DNA from: Flavobacterium cerinum
GTDB taxonomy: Bacteria > Bacteroidota > Bacteroidia > Flavobacteriales > Flavobacteriaceae
DNA: 64,000 nucleotides
Assembly: GCF_024496085.1 (NCBI RefSeq)
Contig: NZ_CP101751.1
Coordinates: 1,612,001-1,676,000, forward strand
Direction: 5' to 3'
Position 1 is the first letter of the stretch; every line of letters begins with the position of its first letter. The position numbers were made by a program, and so were the translations under genes. A model generated the notes under the pieces. That model was not told where the DNA came from, did no database searches, and was given only the letters and a program-made list of their open reading frames with translations. Positions 16,964 through 27,444 of the stretch are shown piece by piece.

Positions 16964-18424
16964 CTAATTTACATCCCAGAATACTTTGCTGGTCAGTTTA
17001 TCACCTCCTATAGCGGCTGATGCACTAACCCAGTTGGCATTATTAACTGTTTGCTCGTTTACTGGATATGTCATACGTTTTGGCACTTGTCCTTCGGCAG
17101 CTGTAACAGCATTTGTCGGAGCGACAAGATTCGGGAAGTCAAGTCTTCTATAACTCGTCCAGGCTTCGAAACCTCTATTGAAGAATGCGATCCAGGCCTG
17201 TCGGCCAATTTTTTCTTTATAAGTACCGGAAGCTGTTGCATAGTTAACACTTGGATTGGCCAGATAGGTAGTTGCATCACCTGCGGAAAGTCCCCAACTA
17301 AGAAACGAAGCTGTAATAGCATTTTGATAATAAGTGTCTGCCGTACCACCAACTGAATAACCTCTGGCGGCTGCCTCGGCTAAATAGAAATTAACTTCTG
17401 AAGCCTCCATTAAATAACTTGGGAAGTTATCTGCTTTTAAAGTGTTTCCAATCGGAGAGAAATTTTGGTATACGTTTGCAGCACCGTTAATTCCTCCGAT
17501 ATAGTTTCCGTTTTTAAGTTCAAAGTACACTGTTCTGCGCTGATCTCCCAAAGTATTCATTTCATCAACAATGGTTTTTGAAGCAACAAAATCGTTACGG
17601 TTACTGGCAACTAAATTAGCATAAATAGGATTGTACATCGGAGCGGCACCCGGATATGCAAATTTTGCATTATCACCATTATTTAAAATAACTCCGGCGT
17701 TAAAAGCATCTTGTATTGTTGATTGCGCCAAAGAGGAATTAACATCAGCAAGATTGATCGCAAGTTTTACTTTCAATGAATTAGCAAACGTTTTCCATTT
17801 GGTAACGTCACCTTCATAAATAAAATCACCGGTACTGAATGATATCTCAGAAGTATCCAGATTTGCAATGGCTGCATTTAGTCGGGTAATTAAAGCTGGG
17901 TATATGTCTAAATCATTGTCATATTTCGGCAAAACGATAGCAGCTTGTAATGATTCGGAATAGGGGATATCACCAAATGAATCTACCAGAATCTGGAACG
18001 TGTATACCTGAAGGATTTCAATAACTGCTTTTTTGTTTTTTTGCTGGATTTCCCATTGTGCCGTAGGTATTGTAGCCGGTTTTACTTCGGTGTCAATTAC
18101 TTGTTTGGCTGTTTCCAGATTACCTAAAACGGTTCTGTATAAAGCATTCCAGTGGTTATTCGAAACATTTCGGGTTCTTAAATCATATCTTGATTCTTCC
18201 GGATATTGCGTAGCAGCCCAAAACTGAGAGAAAAAGCGGAAAGGATTTAAGTTAACACTTGGAGTTGTCATCTGATCGACCAACGCTTTTTGAGCATTCG
18301 TGAAAAGATTTTCCGCAGGAACGTCATATGACTTGTCTTTGTCATAATTGTAGGTTGAATCATCACTAATACATCCAACAGTAAGTAATGATACAAGTAT
18401 CGAGGTATAAAATATCTTTTTCAT
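16964..18424 (-). CDS. SusD-like outer-membrane lipoprotein (pair 2)
   Basis: The 486-residue protein has a lipoprotein signal (SLLTVGC, lipid on Cys about 18). The sequence has the layout of the SusD-like/RagB group (YPEESRYDLRTRNVSNNHW in the N-terminal half; WIAFFNRGFEAWTSYRRLDF and the RMTYPVNEQ end in the C-terminal half). The same end pattern is seen in pair 1, so the two SusDs belong to related groups. It starts one base after its SusC stop, indicating tight coupling. Ligand unknown. Confidence 0.93.
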   Translation of the reverse strand: MKKIFYTSILVSLLTVGCISDDSTYNYDKDKSYDVPAENLFTNAQKALVDQMTTPSVNLNPFRFFSQFWAATQYPEESRYDLRTRNVSNNHWNALYRTVLGNLETAKQVIDTEVKPATIPTAQWEIQQKNKKAVIEILQVYTFQILVDSFGDIPYSESLQAAIVLPKYDNDLDIYPALITRLNAAIANLDTSEISFSTGDFIYEGDVTKWKTFANSLKVKLAINLADVNSSLAQSTIQDAFNAGVILNNGDNAKFAYPGAAPMYNPIYANLVASNRNDFVASKTIVDEMNTLGDQRRTVYFELKNGNYIGGINGAANVYQNFSPIGNTLKADNFPSYLMEASEVNFYLAEAAARGYSVGGTADTYYQNAITASFLSWGLSAGDATTYLANPSVNYATASGTYKEKIGRQAWIAFFNRGFEAWTSYRRLDFPNLVAPTNAVTAAEGQVPKRMTYPVNEQTVNNANWVSASAAIGGDKLTSKVFWDVN

Positions 18425-18425
18425 C

Positions 18426-21400
18426 TTAGAAACTTGCTTTAATATTTAATGAATATACTCTTGTAGTTGGCATCACCCCGGATTGATATCCTTGTATGTT
18501 ACCTGATGATGTACCGGCTTCCGGATCAGCATATGGAACGTTTTTGTCGATAATCCATAAGTTATTTCCAAGAAGACTTAATGATAGTGATTTGAAAAAT
18601 GTTCTTTCAAGAAGTTTTGTATTGAAATTATAGGATAATCCAACTTCTCTCAGCTTAACATAAGAAGCATCATAAACAAATGCTCTTGCCGGAGCTGATT
18701 GTGTTCCAAAGGCAGATCCTACGTAGTTCGCTTCAATTCGTGTTGTATTCGGTGTTCCGTCTGCATAAACGCCTTCTAAAATAACACCACCACCATTTGC
18801 AATTGAATTACGAACCGGATTGCCCAGATCATTAAGACCGGCAGTTTCCGGATAAATACCGCTATATAGACCATAGGCCATGTCTAAGGAATATAAGTCA
18901 CCGCCATGTTTTACATCGATAAGGAAATTCAAGGATACATTTTTATAGGTGAATCGGTTGGAAACTCCTCCGATCCAGTCGGCCTGAATATTACCAATTA
19001 CTTTATTACTTGCCGTTAAATAGTATCCGTCACTGTCTACTACTTTGTTTCCATTGGCATCATATACGAAATCTGTTCCTCTAAGTGTACCGTATGGTTC
19101 TCCAACGGTAGCATTTAAACTTACACCACTTTGGAAAGTCGCTAACTGTAAGTTGTCTCTTCCCTGATTTAAGGAAACTACCTCATTTTTGTTTTTTGAC
19201 CAGTTAACAGCAATCTGCCATTCAAAGTCTTGTGTTTTAATTGGTGACCCAAATACAGAAGCTTCGATACCTCTGTTACGCATTTCACCGGCGTTGATTC
19301 GCGATGTTGCATAACTGGTTGATGTAGATTGCGGTACGTTGTAAATCTGATCTGTTGTGTTACTCTGATATAAGGAAACATCAAAGTTTAAACGATTTTT
19401 AAACATAGCAGCTTCAATACCAAACTCCCAGCTTTTTAGCTTTTCTGCTTTTAAAGAGTTGAAGTCGGAATAAACTGTTCCGTTTGAAAACATCAGATTA
19501 CCGCCAATGATTCCGTTATTTACTTTTGATCCGATTAATCCCGGCGTAGGGTCATTACCAACAACAGCATAGTTTCCTCTAAGTTTTAAATTGTTCAACC
19601 ATGTTGCATTGATGAATTCTGAGGCGATTAAACTGGCACCAACGGAATAATAGTTGTATTTGTTGTTGTTTGTCGGTAATGCCGTTGACTGATCTCTTCG
19701 GAAGGAACCTTCAACAAAAATGGTTCTCTTGTAATCGAAAGATGCCTGTGCATATAGACCTAATTTCTGATAATCGATTTCGCTTTCAATTGGAGCTACA
19801 AACGATTTTGAGTTGGCCAATGTATAAAGATTCGGTGCTACTAATCCTCCGATAGTTGAACTTTCAAAAGAGTCGGCATTTGACTTGATGAACGTTGAAC
19901 CGGCTAATAATTTTCCGGAGTAGTTATCACCCATGTTGAAATTATAAGTGGCAATGAAATCATAGGTTTGTTGAGTGAAATTTCGGGTATACAGGTTATA
20001 TCCGGAAGTTTCATCAAGGTTTTGGATTCCGAATTCTTCCGCGTGGCTACCGATAGCTTTTCGTATTTCCTGACGGTCAAAAGAGTTATCAACGGTTACA
20101 CGTGCCAAAACGTTTACATTTCGAACTACGTCGGCTGTAATAGATGCACCAGTAAGGAAACGCGTTCTTCTGTCGCTTGAATAGTTTTCATATCGGTCCC
20201 AATATGGATTGTTCCAATAGGCCGGAGAAAAATCACCATCAACGGGACCGTTCATATTCCAGGTAGAGTTTGTCATGTTTCTGAAATACGATTCTCTTAA
20301 TTCTGCGATGTCAACATTCGTTGGCCACCATTGTCTGAATCCTGTGATGATGTTGTCGTTATATCCAATACTGTTACGACCTGTAGTATTTTGGTTAACA
20401 TAGGTAAAGAAAGCCGTGGTTTTGATTTTATCATTCAGGTCACGACCGAAATTACCATTGATAATATTACGATTCAGAATACTGTTTGGTAGAATACCGG
20501 TTTCATTGTTGTTGGTATAGCTGAAGTTGTAGGTGCTCTTCTCGTCACCACCGTTGATGTTAATACTATTTACGGTACTGAAAGAGTTTTTAAAGAAACT
20601 ACCTGGGTCATTTGCGCCGGCTACCCATGGTGTTGGTTTGCCAAAATTGGGATTTCCCTGGTCGAATGCACTCCATTGATAAACCATTAAACTTGGATTA
20701 AAAGCATTACCATAAGAGGCATCTGCCGTCATGTCTAATAGTAAGTCGGGTATACCGTCGCCGTTAACATCAGTTGTAATGAAGCTGTCATTGGCTCCGG
20801 AATAACCACCTGCTCCGTATCCTTTTTGATATTTAGCAAACGTTTTTTTGTCGTATGAACCGATAGAGGTAGTCGAGCTGATGCTAACTCCCAAAGCATT
20901 ATTCTTTTTACCTTTTTTAGTGGTGATCATAATCGCACCATTAGCAGCCTGGCTACCATATAATGCAGTTGCAGCGGCCCCTTTTAAAACGGTAATGGAT
21001 TCAATGTTGTTCGGGTCGATATCCGAAGCGGAGTTACCGAAGTCAAAACCTCTTCTTCCGCTTTGCGTATAATCTGAATTTAAGTTGGAGTTACTAACAG
21101 GAACACCATCAACAACCATTAAAGCCTGGTTGTTCCCGGTTAAACTTTTTGATCCTCTTAATACAATGTTTGTTGAACCTCCAAAATTTGAGTTAGTTTT
21201 TACTTCCAAACCGGAAACTTTTCCGGATAAATTGTTTAGGAAATTGGTTGTTGGTGAGGAATTTACGGTTCTGTCATCTAATTTTTGAGAAGAATATCCT
21301 AAAGATTTTTTATCTCTTGAGATACCTAAAGCTGTTACAACAACACCTTCCAGTACTTTGGCTTCATCTTCCAATTTTACATTTAACACAGTAGTGCTGG

Positions 21401-21653
21401 CTTTTGCTTCTTGGGTTCTCATGCCAATGAAGGTATATACCAGAGTTGCTGTCGGACCGACTTTGATTTTGTAATTACCGTCAAAATCGGTTTGGGTTCC
21501 GTTTGAAGTTCCCTTTTCTACTACGCTAACGCCTGGTAGTGGCAATCCGTTCGAGTCAGTCACCTTACCGGAAACGTTTCTTTCCTGTGCAATCAGATTT
21601 TGCACTAATAACACTAAAAAAAGTGTTAAAAAAGATTTGAATTTTACTCTCAT
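18426..21653 (-). CDS. SusC/RagA-family TonB-dependent transporter (pair 2)
   Basis: The 1075-residue protein has a signal peptide (about 1-22), a regulatory-like beta domain (VSGKVTDSNGLPLPGVSVVE), a plug with VVTALGISRDKKSLGYS, LRGSKSL and VLKGAAATALYG, and a large barrel ending in SLNIKASF. At about residues 291-300 the segment DVNGDGIPD has the spacing of a calcium-binding DxNxDGxxD loop, which is absent at the matching place of pair 1. The gene shares its general layout with pair 1, suggesting an old duplication. It is the first gene of its operon; upstream is 525 bases without a gene. Confidence 0.95.
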   Translation of the reverse strand: MRVKFKSFLTLFLVLLVQNLIAQERNVSGKVTDSNGLPLPGVSVVEKGTSNGTQTDFDGNYKIKVGPTATLVYTFIGMRTQEAKASTTVLNVKLEDEAKVLEGVVVTALGISRDKKSLGYSSQKLDDRTVNSSPTTNFLNNLSGKVSGLEVKTNSNFGGSTNIVLRGSKSLTGNNQALMVVDGVPVSNSNLNSDYTQSGRRGFDFGNSASDIDPNNIESITVLKGAAATALYGSQAANGAIMITTKKGKKNNALGVSISSTTSIGSYDKKTFAKYQKGYGAGGYSGANDSFITTDVNGDGIPDLLLDMTADASYGNAFNPSLMVYQWSAFDQGNPNFGKPTPWVAGANDPGSFFKNSFSTVNSININGGDEKSTYNFSYTNNNETGILPNSILNRNIINGNFGRDLNDKIKTTAFFTYVNQNTTGRNSIGYNDNIITGFRQWWPTNVDIAELRESYFRNMTNSTWNMNGPVDGDFSPAYWNNPYWDRYENYSSDRRTRFLTGASITADVVRNVNVLARVTVDNSFDRQEIRKAIGSHAEEFGIQNLDETSGYNLYTRNFTQQTYDFIATYNFNMGDNYSGKLLAGSTFIKSNADSFESSTIGGLVAPNLYTLANSKSFVAPIESEIDYQKLGLYAQASFDYKRTIFVEGSFRRDQSTALPTNNNKYNYYSVGASLIASEFINATWLNNLKLRGNYAVVGNDPTPGLIGSKVNNGIIGGNLMFSNGTVYSDFNSLKAEKLKSWEFGIEAAMFKNRLNFDVSLYQSNTTDQIYNVPQSTSTSYATSRINAGEMRNRGIEASVFGSPIKTQDFEWQIAVNWSKNKNEVVSLNQGRDNLQLATFQSGVSLNATVGEPYGTLRGTDFVYDANGNKVVDSDGYYLTASNKVIGNIQADWIGGVSNRFTYKNVSLNFLIDVKHGGDLYSLDMAYGLYSGIYPETAGLNDLGNPVRNSIANGGGVILEGVYADGTPNTTRIEANYVGSAFGTQSAPARAFVYDASYVKLREVGLSYNFNTKLLERTFFKSLSLSLLGNNLWIIDKNVPYADPEAGTSSGNIQGYQSGVMPTTRVYSLNIKASF

Positions 21654-22178
21654 TTTGGTTTTTAATTACGGTTATGCAATCAAATTTCTTAAAAAAATCA
21701 TAACAAACCAAGTAAAGTGTAAAAAAAATGCTAAAATCTTGCTTTCTCGTTAGTGTGAATTATTTTATAAAAAAGTCATATTTCGTTATTTTTCGGGCGC
21801 TAACAGCGATTTTTTATGTTAAAATAGGAGTTGTTTGTTAGTAATTTAAATTAATGCTTGTTTTGTGTGAATTGATGTGTTTCCTTGTGATTTTATGCTA
21901 TAAATGAATGAATTCTGTTATAGGGGAAACAAGGAGTTGGGGCTAATATGGGTGAGGTTGCAAGAAGGGATTCGTAATGTAGATTGGATTACGAGTTGTT
22001 TTTGTTGTGTCTTTTATGAGGCTGATTGCGTTGAAACGTGTGGTTCGTTTGTGGTGTGTTGGTGCTTTTGGAGGTAAAAAAAGCCTGACTTTGTAATTGG
22101 AATTATTTAACCGGTTGCGATGATGGTTGGTGTATGTTAAATAAATGAAATACGAATTGTTTTAAAAGTGTGAGAAAG
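21654..22178. other. Intergenic region upstream of SusC pair 2
   Basis: These 525 bases contain no ORF that I can support, and no TAnnTTTG element in the right place for the SusC gene on the minus strand. The start of this region should hold the SusC promoter. The half nearest 22178 is where the Omp85-like gene's transcript should end, but no clear terminator hairpin was seen. Confidence 0.5.
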
Positions 22179-23843
22179 CTAGAATCGTGCTTTTACACTA
22201 ATGTGGATTATTGAATTTGAAAGCTGTATTTCGTTGTTTTTTGAACTTCCGTTAGCGTAAATTATGTTGAAAAGTCCGGTCTTTGTTAATAATCCGAAAC
22301 CAAAGCCTAGTCCGAGTAAATTGTCTCGCATATTTGTGATTTTGTCTTCGAAATAAGCAAAATCAGTTATGGAATAAACGTAGATATTCGAGGCTAATAT
22401 GTAGCGATATTCGAAAAGTAGTCCGGAATATAAATTGGCTTGCAGACTATTTTCGTTAAATCCTCTTATGGAATTGATTCCGCCGAAACGGTACAGTTCG
22501 TTTATGATGTAGTGATCGCTTTGGAGGTAGAAAGCTTGGCTTCGCAAGTTGAAAATATTGCGCCTGTTGAGGTAAATGTTGTGTGAAGCATTGAGCTGGA
22601 TGAAATACTGATCGCTGCTTTCTATTTTTGATTTTCGACTACCGATACCGGATTTTAAGAAAAAACTGGTTTTTTCAGGAAATAAGAGATCTTCCGGATT
22701 GTAATGCGTGTATTCATAGGCTCCGGTTGTAAAAGAATTGTTGTAGTTGCTTAAAGTATTGGAATTGGCTTTTTGGATATCAACGGATTCTGTTTGCTGA
22801 TAGCCTAAGAATACTTTTGAATTGTAATTGAAATAATAACCGAGGTTGATGTCGGATGAGGTGTTCTGGAAAGTACTGTCTTGTTTGAATATTTTTAGAT
22901 TTCCTTTAAGGCCAAGCGGGCTTTTGAATAAATAGGGAAGTTCAGTACCTATAGTAAAGGTAGTCTGTTCTTTTCCGTCGTTTTTCCAGTAGAGGTTGAA
23001 TTTTTCACCGGAATTCAGAATATTGTTTAATAATAAGTCAAGATAACCGTTGAATTTTACTGATCCGTTATCGTCGTTTGAAAAGCCGACAAATCCGTCA
23101 AAGCGATTCGGTTTGGCTTTTTCGAGATATACATAGACTTTGGTACTGTCGGTTGTGAATAGGATTTCAGGATATTTGATCTGATTGACAAACGGTAGAG
23201 CGTTGAAATTGCTGTGAATTTGTTTAAGATTGTCCTGATTGAAAATTCTTTTTCGATTTTGGCGTACAATGTTTCGGCGTATGCCTTCAGGGAATTTTGA
23301 GTATCCGGCAATGATGATATCATCAAGAATACGCTTCTTTTCGGAATCGATTTTTAGTTCAGCGTAAAGTTCGTTGTGAAGTTTTTTATGATTGGTTAGT
23401 TGAATGCTGCTTAAAGAGTATCCTTTTTTTTCGAGTAGCTGAATGTTGGTGTTCATGAAATCTTCTACATCGGAGAGGTTAATGAGGATGGTGTCATTTT
23501 TTATATTGAGTAATTCCCGAATGGAGGAAGCGGTTTTTCCTGTATATATATGTATGCGATTGGTTTTCTTTCCAATGTTGTAATGGAAGGTAAAAGTGCT
23601 GTCGTTGCTCTTTTTTTGCTCGGTAAGGTTGTTTTCTAAATAGCCGATTTTTAGAAGTTTGCTTGAAAAAGAGGTGCTTTCTTCTAAAATTGACTTCGTG
23701 TTGGAATGTTTGGTTTGGTAGCCGATACTGTCAATCACGGCGTTTTGTGAAGGGGTGTCTCCTTCGATTTTTAAATAAAGGTTCTGTGCCTTTCCTTGTG
23801 AGGAAAGAAGCAGGAAAAAGAGGAATAAAAATAGCTTTTTCAA
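22179..23843 (-). CDS. Omp85/BamA-superfamily outer-membrane protein
   Basis: The 554-residue protein has a signal peptide (about 1-19, ending GKAQ). Residues about 20-240 contain POTRA-like alpha/beta segments (for example ILDDIIIAGYSKFPEGIRRNI). The rest is a beta barrel with the Omp85 L6-loop motif RFGGINSIRGF (about 465-475, key I-R-G-F) and a terminal aromatic strand SVKARF. Omp85 proteins insert or translocate other outer-membrane proteins. This one is shorter than BamA (usually about 800), with room for two or three POTRA domains. It stands alone and has no visible partner, so its client is unknown. Confidence 0.85.
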   Translation of the reverse strand: MKKLFLFLFFLLLSSQGKAQNLYLKIEGDTPSQNAVIDSIGYQTKHSNTKSILEESTSFSSKLLKIGYLENNLTEQKKSNDSTFTFHYNIGKKTNRIHIYTGKTASSIRELLNIKNDTILINLSDVEDFMNTNIQLLEKKGYSLSSIQLTNHKKLHNELYAELKIDSEKKRILDDIIIAGYSKFPEGIRRNIVRQNRKRIFNQDNLKQIHSNFNALPFVNQIKYPEILFTTDSTKVYVYLEKAKPNRFDGFVGFSNDDNGSVKFNGYLDLLLNNILNSGEKFNLYWKNDGKEQTTFTIGTELPYLFKSPLGLKGNLKIFKQDSTFQNTSSDINLGYYFNYNSKVFLGYQQTESVDIQKANSNTLSNYNNSFTTGAYEYTHYNPEDLLFPEKTSFFLKSGIGSRKSKIESSDQYFIQLNASHNIYLNRRNIFNLRSQAFYLQSDHYIINELYRFGGINSIRGFNENSLQANLYSGLLFEYRYILASNIYVYSITDFAYFEDKITNMRDNLLGLGFGFGLLTKTGLFNIIYANGSSKNNEIQLSNSIIHISVKARF

Positions 23844-23940
23844 AGACTAAATTGTTTTGGTAAAAATAACGTAAAATTTACAAAAAAGTATGTTGAAGTT
23901 ATTTGTGGATTAATGTGGTTGAAAATTAATGTTTTATGAT

Positions 23941-23970
23941 TTGATTTGTTGAAAATAATTTATACATTTG
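23941..23970 (+). promoter_or_regulatory. Promoter of the str ribosomal operon
   Basis: TTG (23941-23943), a 19-base spacer and TACATTTG (23963-23970) form a perfect match to the Bacteroidota promoter pattern TTG-N19-TAnnTTTG. Transcription should start near 23975. The leader contains a short CCCG...CGGG hairpin (about 23974-23988) and ends at the rpsL ATG at 24023. Confidence 0.85.
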
Positions 23971-24022
23971 CAACCCCGTAAAAAGCGGGAATTTAATAAC
24001 GTTAGAAATTTTATTAAACATT

Positions 24023-24403
24023 ATGCCAACAATTCAACAATTAGTAAGAACAGGGAGAGCCCAGATAACTAAGAAGAGTAAATCGGCTGCTTTAGATTCT
24101 TGTCCTCAAAGAAGAGGGGTTTGTACGCGTGTTTACACTACTACACCAAAGAAACCAAACTCTGCAATGCGTAAAGTTGCGCGTGTACGTTTGACAAATG
24201 GTAATGAGGTGAATGCTTACATCCCAGGAGAAGGACACAATCTACAAGAGCACTCGATAGTATTAGTTAGAGGTGGAAGGGTAAAAGATTTACCAGGAGT
24301 TAGATACCACATCGTTCGTGGTGCTTTGGATACTGCCGGTGTTAACGGTAGAACTCAAAGAAGATCTAAGTATGGTGCTAAACGCCCTAAAGACAAAAAG
24401 TAA
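24023..24403 (+). CDS. rpsL: 30S ribosomal protein S12
   Basis: The 126-residue protein is first in the str array. S12 lines the decoding centre. The conserved loop [11 protein letters not shown] carries the Lys whose substitution gives streptomycin resistance in other bacteria; the wild-type Lys is present here. A strong consensus promoter lies just upstream. rpsG follows after 26 bases. Confidence 0.98.
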   Translation: MPTIQQLVRTGRAQITKKSKSAALDSCPQRRGVCTRVYTTTPKKPNSAMRKVARVRLTNGNEVNAYIPGEGHNLQEHSIVLVRGGRVKDLPGVRYHIVRGALDTAGVNGRTQRRSKYGAKRPKDKK

Positions 24404-24429
24404 TTTTTAAAAACTTTTAAAGAAAAGAC

Positions 24430-24906
24430 ATGAGAAAAAGACAGGCCAAAAAAAGACCTCTTTTACCAGATCCGAAATTTAACGATCAGTTAGTAACGCG
24501 TTTTGTGAATAACTTAATGTGGGATGGTAAAAAATCGACTGCTTTCAAAGTATTCTATGATGCTTTAGAGATCGTTGAAACTAAAAAGCAAGATGCAGAA
24601 AAATCCTCATTGGAAATCTGGAAAGATGCATTGACAAATGTTATGCCTCACGTTGAAGTTCGTTCTCGTCGTGTAGGTGGAGCTACTTTCCAAATCCCTA
24701 TGCAGATTCGTCCGGACAGAAAAATCTCTATGGCGATGAAATGGATGATTCTTTACGCTAGAAAAAGAAATGAGAAATCTATGGCAGGGAAACTTGCTTC
24801 TGAAATCTTAGCTGCTGCCAAAGAAGAAGGTGCTGCTGTTAAGAAAAGAATGGATACTCACAAAATGGCGGAAGCAAACAAAGCATTCTCTCACTTTAGA
24901 TTTTAA
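24430..24906 (+). CDS. rpsG: 30S ribosomal protein S7
   Basis: The 158-residue primary binding protein of the 3' domain of 16S rRNA is recognised by [16 protein letters not shown] at the start and the [16 protein letters not shown] stretch. Normal length. It sits between rpsL and fusA as in the str operon. Confidence 0.98.
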   Translation: MRKRQAKKRPLLPDPKFNDQLVTRFVNNLMWDGKKSTAFKVFYDALEIVETKKQDAEKSSLEIWKDALTNVMPHVEVRSRRVGGATFQIPMQIRPDRKISMAMKWMILYARKRNEKSMAGKLASEILAAAKEEGAAVKKRMDTHKMAEANKAFSHFRF

Positions 24907-24925
24907 TTCATAAGAAACATTAGAA

Positions 24926-27061
24926 ATGGCTAGAGATTTAAAATATACTAGAAATATCGGGATTGCTGCTCACATTGATGCTGGTAAAACAACAACAACT
25001 GAGCGTATCTTATTTTACACCGGGAAAACACATAAAATTGGTGAAGTACACGAAGGTGCTGCAACAATGGACTGGATGGAACAAGAGGCTGAAAGAGGTA
25101 TTACCATTACTTCTGCTGCTACTACTTGTACTTGGAATTTCCCTACTGAGCAAGGTAAAGCAACTGCTGATACTAAAGATTACCACTTTAATATTATCGA
25201 TACTCCGGGTCACGTTGACTTTACAGTAGAGGTAAACCGTTCTCTACGTGTATTGGATGGATTAGTGTTCTTGTTTTCTGCGGTAGACGGAGTTGAGCCT
25301 CAGTCGGAAACGAACTGGAGACTTGCTGATAACTATAAAGTTCCTCGTATGGGATTTGTTAACAAGATGGACCGTCAAGGGTCTAACTTCTTAGCAGTTT
25401 GCCAACAGGTTAAAGATATGTTGAAATCGAATGCAGTGCCGTTGGTATTGCCAATCGGTGATGAAGCAGACTTTAGAGGAGTAGTAGACTTGATCAAAAA
25501 CCAGGCTATTGTTTGGCATGATGATACTCAGGGAGCTACTTTTGATATTATTCCAATTCCTGAAGATATGGTTGCTGATGCGAAACAATACAGAGCTCAG
25601 TTAATCGAGGAAGTGGCTGCATATGATGAAAACCTTTTAGAGAAATTCATGGAAGATGAAAGCTCTATTACAGAGGAGGAAATCAACAATGCATTAAGAA
25701 GAGCAACTATTGATATGGCTATCATTCCAATGTTGTGTGGTTCTTCATTCAAAAATAAAGGGGTTCAGTTCATGTTGGATTCAGTTTGTAAATTCTTGCC
25801 TTCTCCGTTGGATAAAGAAGCTATCGAAGGTACAAATCCTGATACTGACGAGCCGATCTCTCGTAAACCATCCGTAAGTGAGCCGTTTGCTGCTTTAGCA
25901 TTTAAAATTGCTACTGACCCTTATGTAGGTCGTTTGGCATTCTTTAGAGCTTACTCTGGACGTTTAGATGCAGGTTCTTACGTGTTGAACAACCGTTCTG
26001 GTAACAAAGAGCGTATCTCTCGTATTTACCAAATGCACGCTAACAAACAAAATCCAATTGAATATATTGAGGCTGGAGATATCGGAGCTGCTGTAGGATT
26101 TAAAGATATCAAGACTGGAGATACATTATCTGATGAGAAACATCCGATTGTATTGGAGTCTATGGTATTCCCTGATCCTGTAATTGGTATCGCTGTTGAG
26201 CCGAAAACTAAAGCTGACGTTGATAAAATGGGTATGGCTTTAGCTAAATTGGCTGAAGAGGATCCGACGTTTACAGTTAGAACTGACCATGCTTCAGGAC
26301 AAACTATTATCTCTGGTATGGGTGAGCTTCACTTAGATATCATTGTAGATCGTATGCGTCGTGAGTTTAAAGTTGAGGTAAACCAAGGTGAGCCGCAAGT
26401 TGAGTACAAAGAGGCATTTACAAGATCTGCACAACACAGAGAAACGTATAAAAAACAATCTGGTGGACGTGGTAAATTCGGTGATATCGTATTTAGAATC
26501 GAGCCTGCTGATGAAGTTGATGGAAAAGTGCCTGTAGGGTTACAATTCGTTAACGAAGTTAAAGGTGGTAACGTTCCTAAAGAATATATCCCTGCTGTTG
26601 AAAAAGGATTTAGAGAGGCTATGAAGTCTGGTCCTTTAGCTGGATATGAAGTTGATAGTTTAAAAGTTACTTTATTGGATGGATCTTTCCACCCTGTGGA
26701 TTCCGATGCGCTTTCATTCGAATTGGCTGCTAAGATGGGATATAAAGAATCTGCTAAAGCTGCAGGTGCTGTAATCCTTGAGCCGATCATGAAGTTAGAA
26801 GTATTGACTCCGGAAGAGAATATGGGTGACATCGTTGGGGATTTGAACCGTCGTAGAGGTCAGATCAACAACATGGACGACAGAAATGGTGCTAAAGTTG
26901 TTAAAGCTAGTGTGCCGCTTTCTGAAATGTTTGGATATGTTACAACATTGAGAACATTATCTTCTGGTAGAGCAACATCTACAATGGAGTTCTCTCACTA
27001 TGCAGAGACGCCAAGCAACATCTCTGATGATGTAATCAAAAAAGCAAAAGGTAACGCTTAA
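24926..27061 (+). CDS. fusA: Elongation factor G
   Basis: The 711-residue GTPase drives translocation on the ribosome. G motifs are present: AHIDAGKTT (G1), DTPGHVD (G3) and NKMD (G4), followed by domains II to V (for example [10 protein letters not shown] and the [14 protein letters not shown] end). The length matches the canonical factor. The next gene is rpsJ after 11 bases; tuf, which often follows fusA in other phyla, is absent. Several antisense open frames in this gene are shadows. Confidence 0.98.
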   Translation: MARDLKYTRNIGIAAHIDAGKTTTTERILFYTGKTHKIGEVHEGAATMDWMEQEAERGITITSAATTCTWNFPTEQGKATADTKDYHFNIIDTPGHVDFTVEVNRSLRVLDGLVFLFSAVDGVEPQSETNWRLADNYKVPRMGFVNKMDRQGSNFLAVCQQVKDMLKSNAVPLVLPIGDEADFRGVVDLIKNQAIVWHDDTQGATFDIIPIPEDMVADAKQYRAQLIEEVAAYDENLLEKFMEDESSITEEEINNALRRATIDMAIIPMLCGSSFKNKGVQFMLDSVCKFLPSPLDKEAIEGTNPDTDEPISRKPSVSEPFAALAFKIATDPYVGRLAFFRAYSGRLDAGSYVLNNRSGNKERISRIYQMHANKQNPIEYIEAGDIGAAVGFKDIKTGDTLSDEKHPIVLESMVFPDPVIGIAVEPKTKADVDKMGMALAKLAEEDPTFTVRTDHASGQTIISGMGELHLDIIVDRMRREFKVEVNQGEPQVEYKEAFTRSAQHRETYKKQSGGRGKFGDIVFRIEPADEVDGKVPVGLQFVNEVKGGNVPKEYIPAVEKGFREAMKSGPLAGYEVDSLKVTLLDGSFHPVDSDALSFELAAKMGYKESAKAAGAVILEPIMKLEVLTPEENMGDIVGDLNRRRGQINNMDDRNGAKVVKASVPLSEMFGYVTTLRTLSSGRATSTMEFSHYAETPSNISDDVIKKAKGNA

Positions 27062-27072
27062 TTTTTAGGAAA

Positions 27073-27378
27073 ATGAGTCAAAAAATCAGAATAAAATTAA
27101 AGTCTTACGATCACAACTTGGTAGATAAATCTGCTGAGAAAATCGTAAAAACTGTAAAAAGTACAGGAGCTGTGGTAACTGGTCCAATTCCGTTGCCTAC
27201 GCACAAAAAGATTTTCACTGTATTACGTTCTCCACACGTAAACAAAAAATCAAGAGAGCAATTCGAAGTTAGTTCATACAAAAGATTATTAGATATCTAT
27301 TCTTCGTCTTCTAAAACAATTGATGCTCTAATGAAATTAGAGTTACCAAGCGGAGTAGAAGTAGAGATCAAAGTGTGA
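27073..27378 (+). CDS. rpsJ: 30S ribosomal protein S10
   Basis: The 101-residue protein has the classic core [20 protein letters not shown] with hairpin loop residues at its end. S10 also serves as NusE in antitermination. Here it is the last gene before a hairpin and a second promoter, so it seems to be made from the str transcript rather than leading the S10 operon. Confidence 0.98.
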   Translation: MSQKIRIKLKSYDHNLVDKSAEKIVKTVKSTGAVVTGPIPLPTHKKIFTVLRSPHVNKKSREQFEVSSYKRLLDIYSSSSKTIDALMKLELPSGVEVEIKV

Positions 27379-27402
27379 TAAAATTCGCATTCTAAAGTAT
27401 TT

Positions 27403-27444
27403 AAGCATTAAGTTTTTTTATTTAAAACTTAATGCTTACTTTTG
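27403..27444 (+). promoter_or_regulatory. Hairpin and internal promoter between rpsJ and rplC
   Basis: A perfect 14-base inverted repeat (27403-27416 with 27424-27437, 7-base loop) is followed directly by TACTTTTG (27437-27444), a match to TAnnTTTG whose first base is the last base of the stem. The hairpin lacks a strong U tract on the + strand (ACTTTTGCG), so it may attenuate rather than stop transcription. The arrangement would allow the S10-spc-alpha genes to be driven separately from the str genes. Confidence 0.6.

Noticed and set aside
11877-21653. A polysaccharide-utilisation locus
   Set aside because: No glycoside hydrolase, lyase, sulfatase or regulator lies next to either SusC/SusD pair.
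26329-26832. 167-codon minus-strand open frame inside fusA
   Set aside because: It is a shadow of the highly biased codon use in EF-G, with no promoter and no protein-like features.
27403-27437. Hairpin as a plain intrinsic terminator of the str genes
   Set aside because: The 3' side lacks a proper U tract on the + strand and overlaps a -7 element; I call it a regulatory junction instead.
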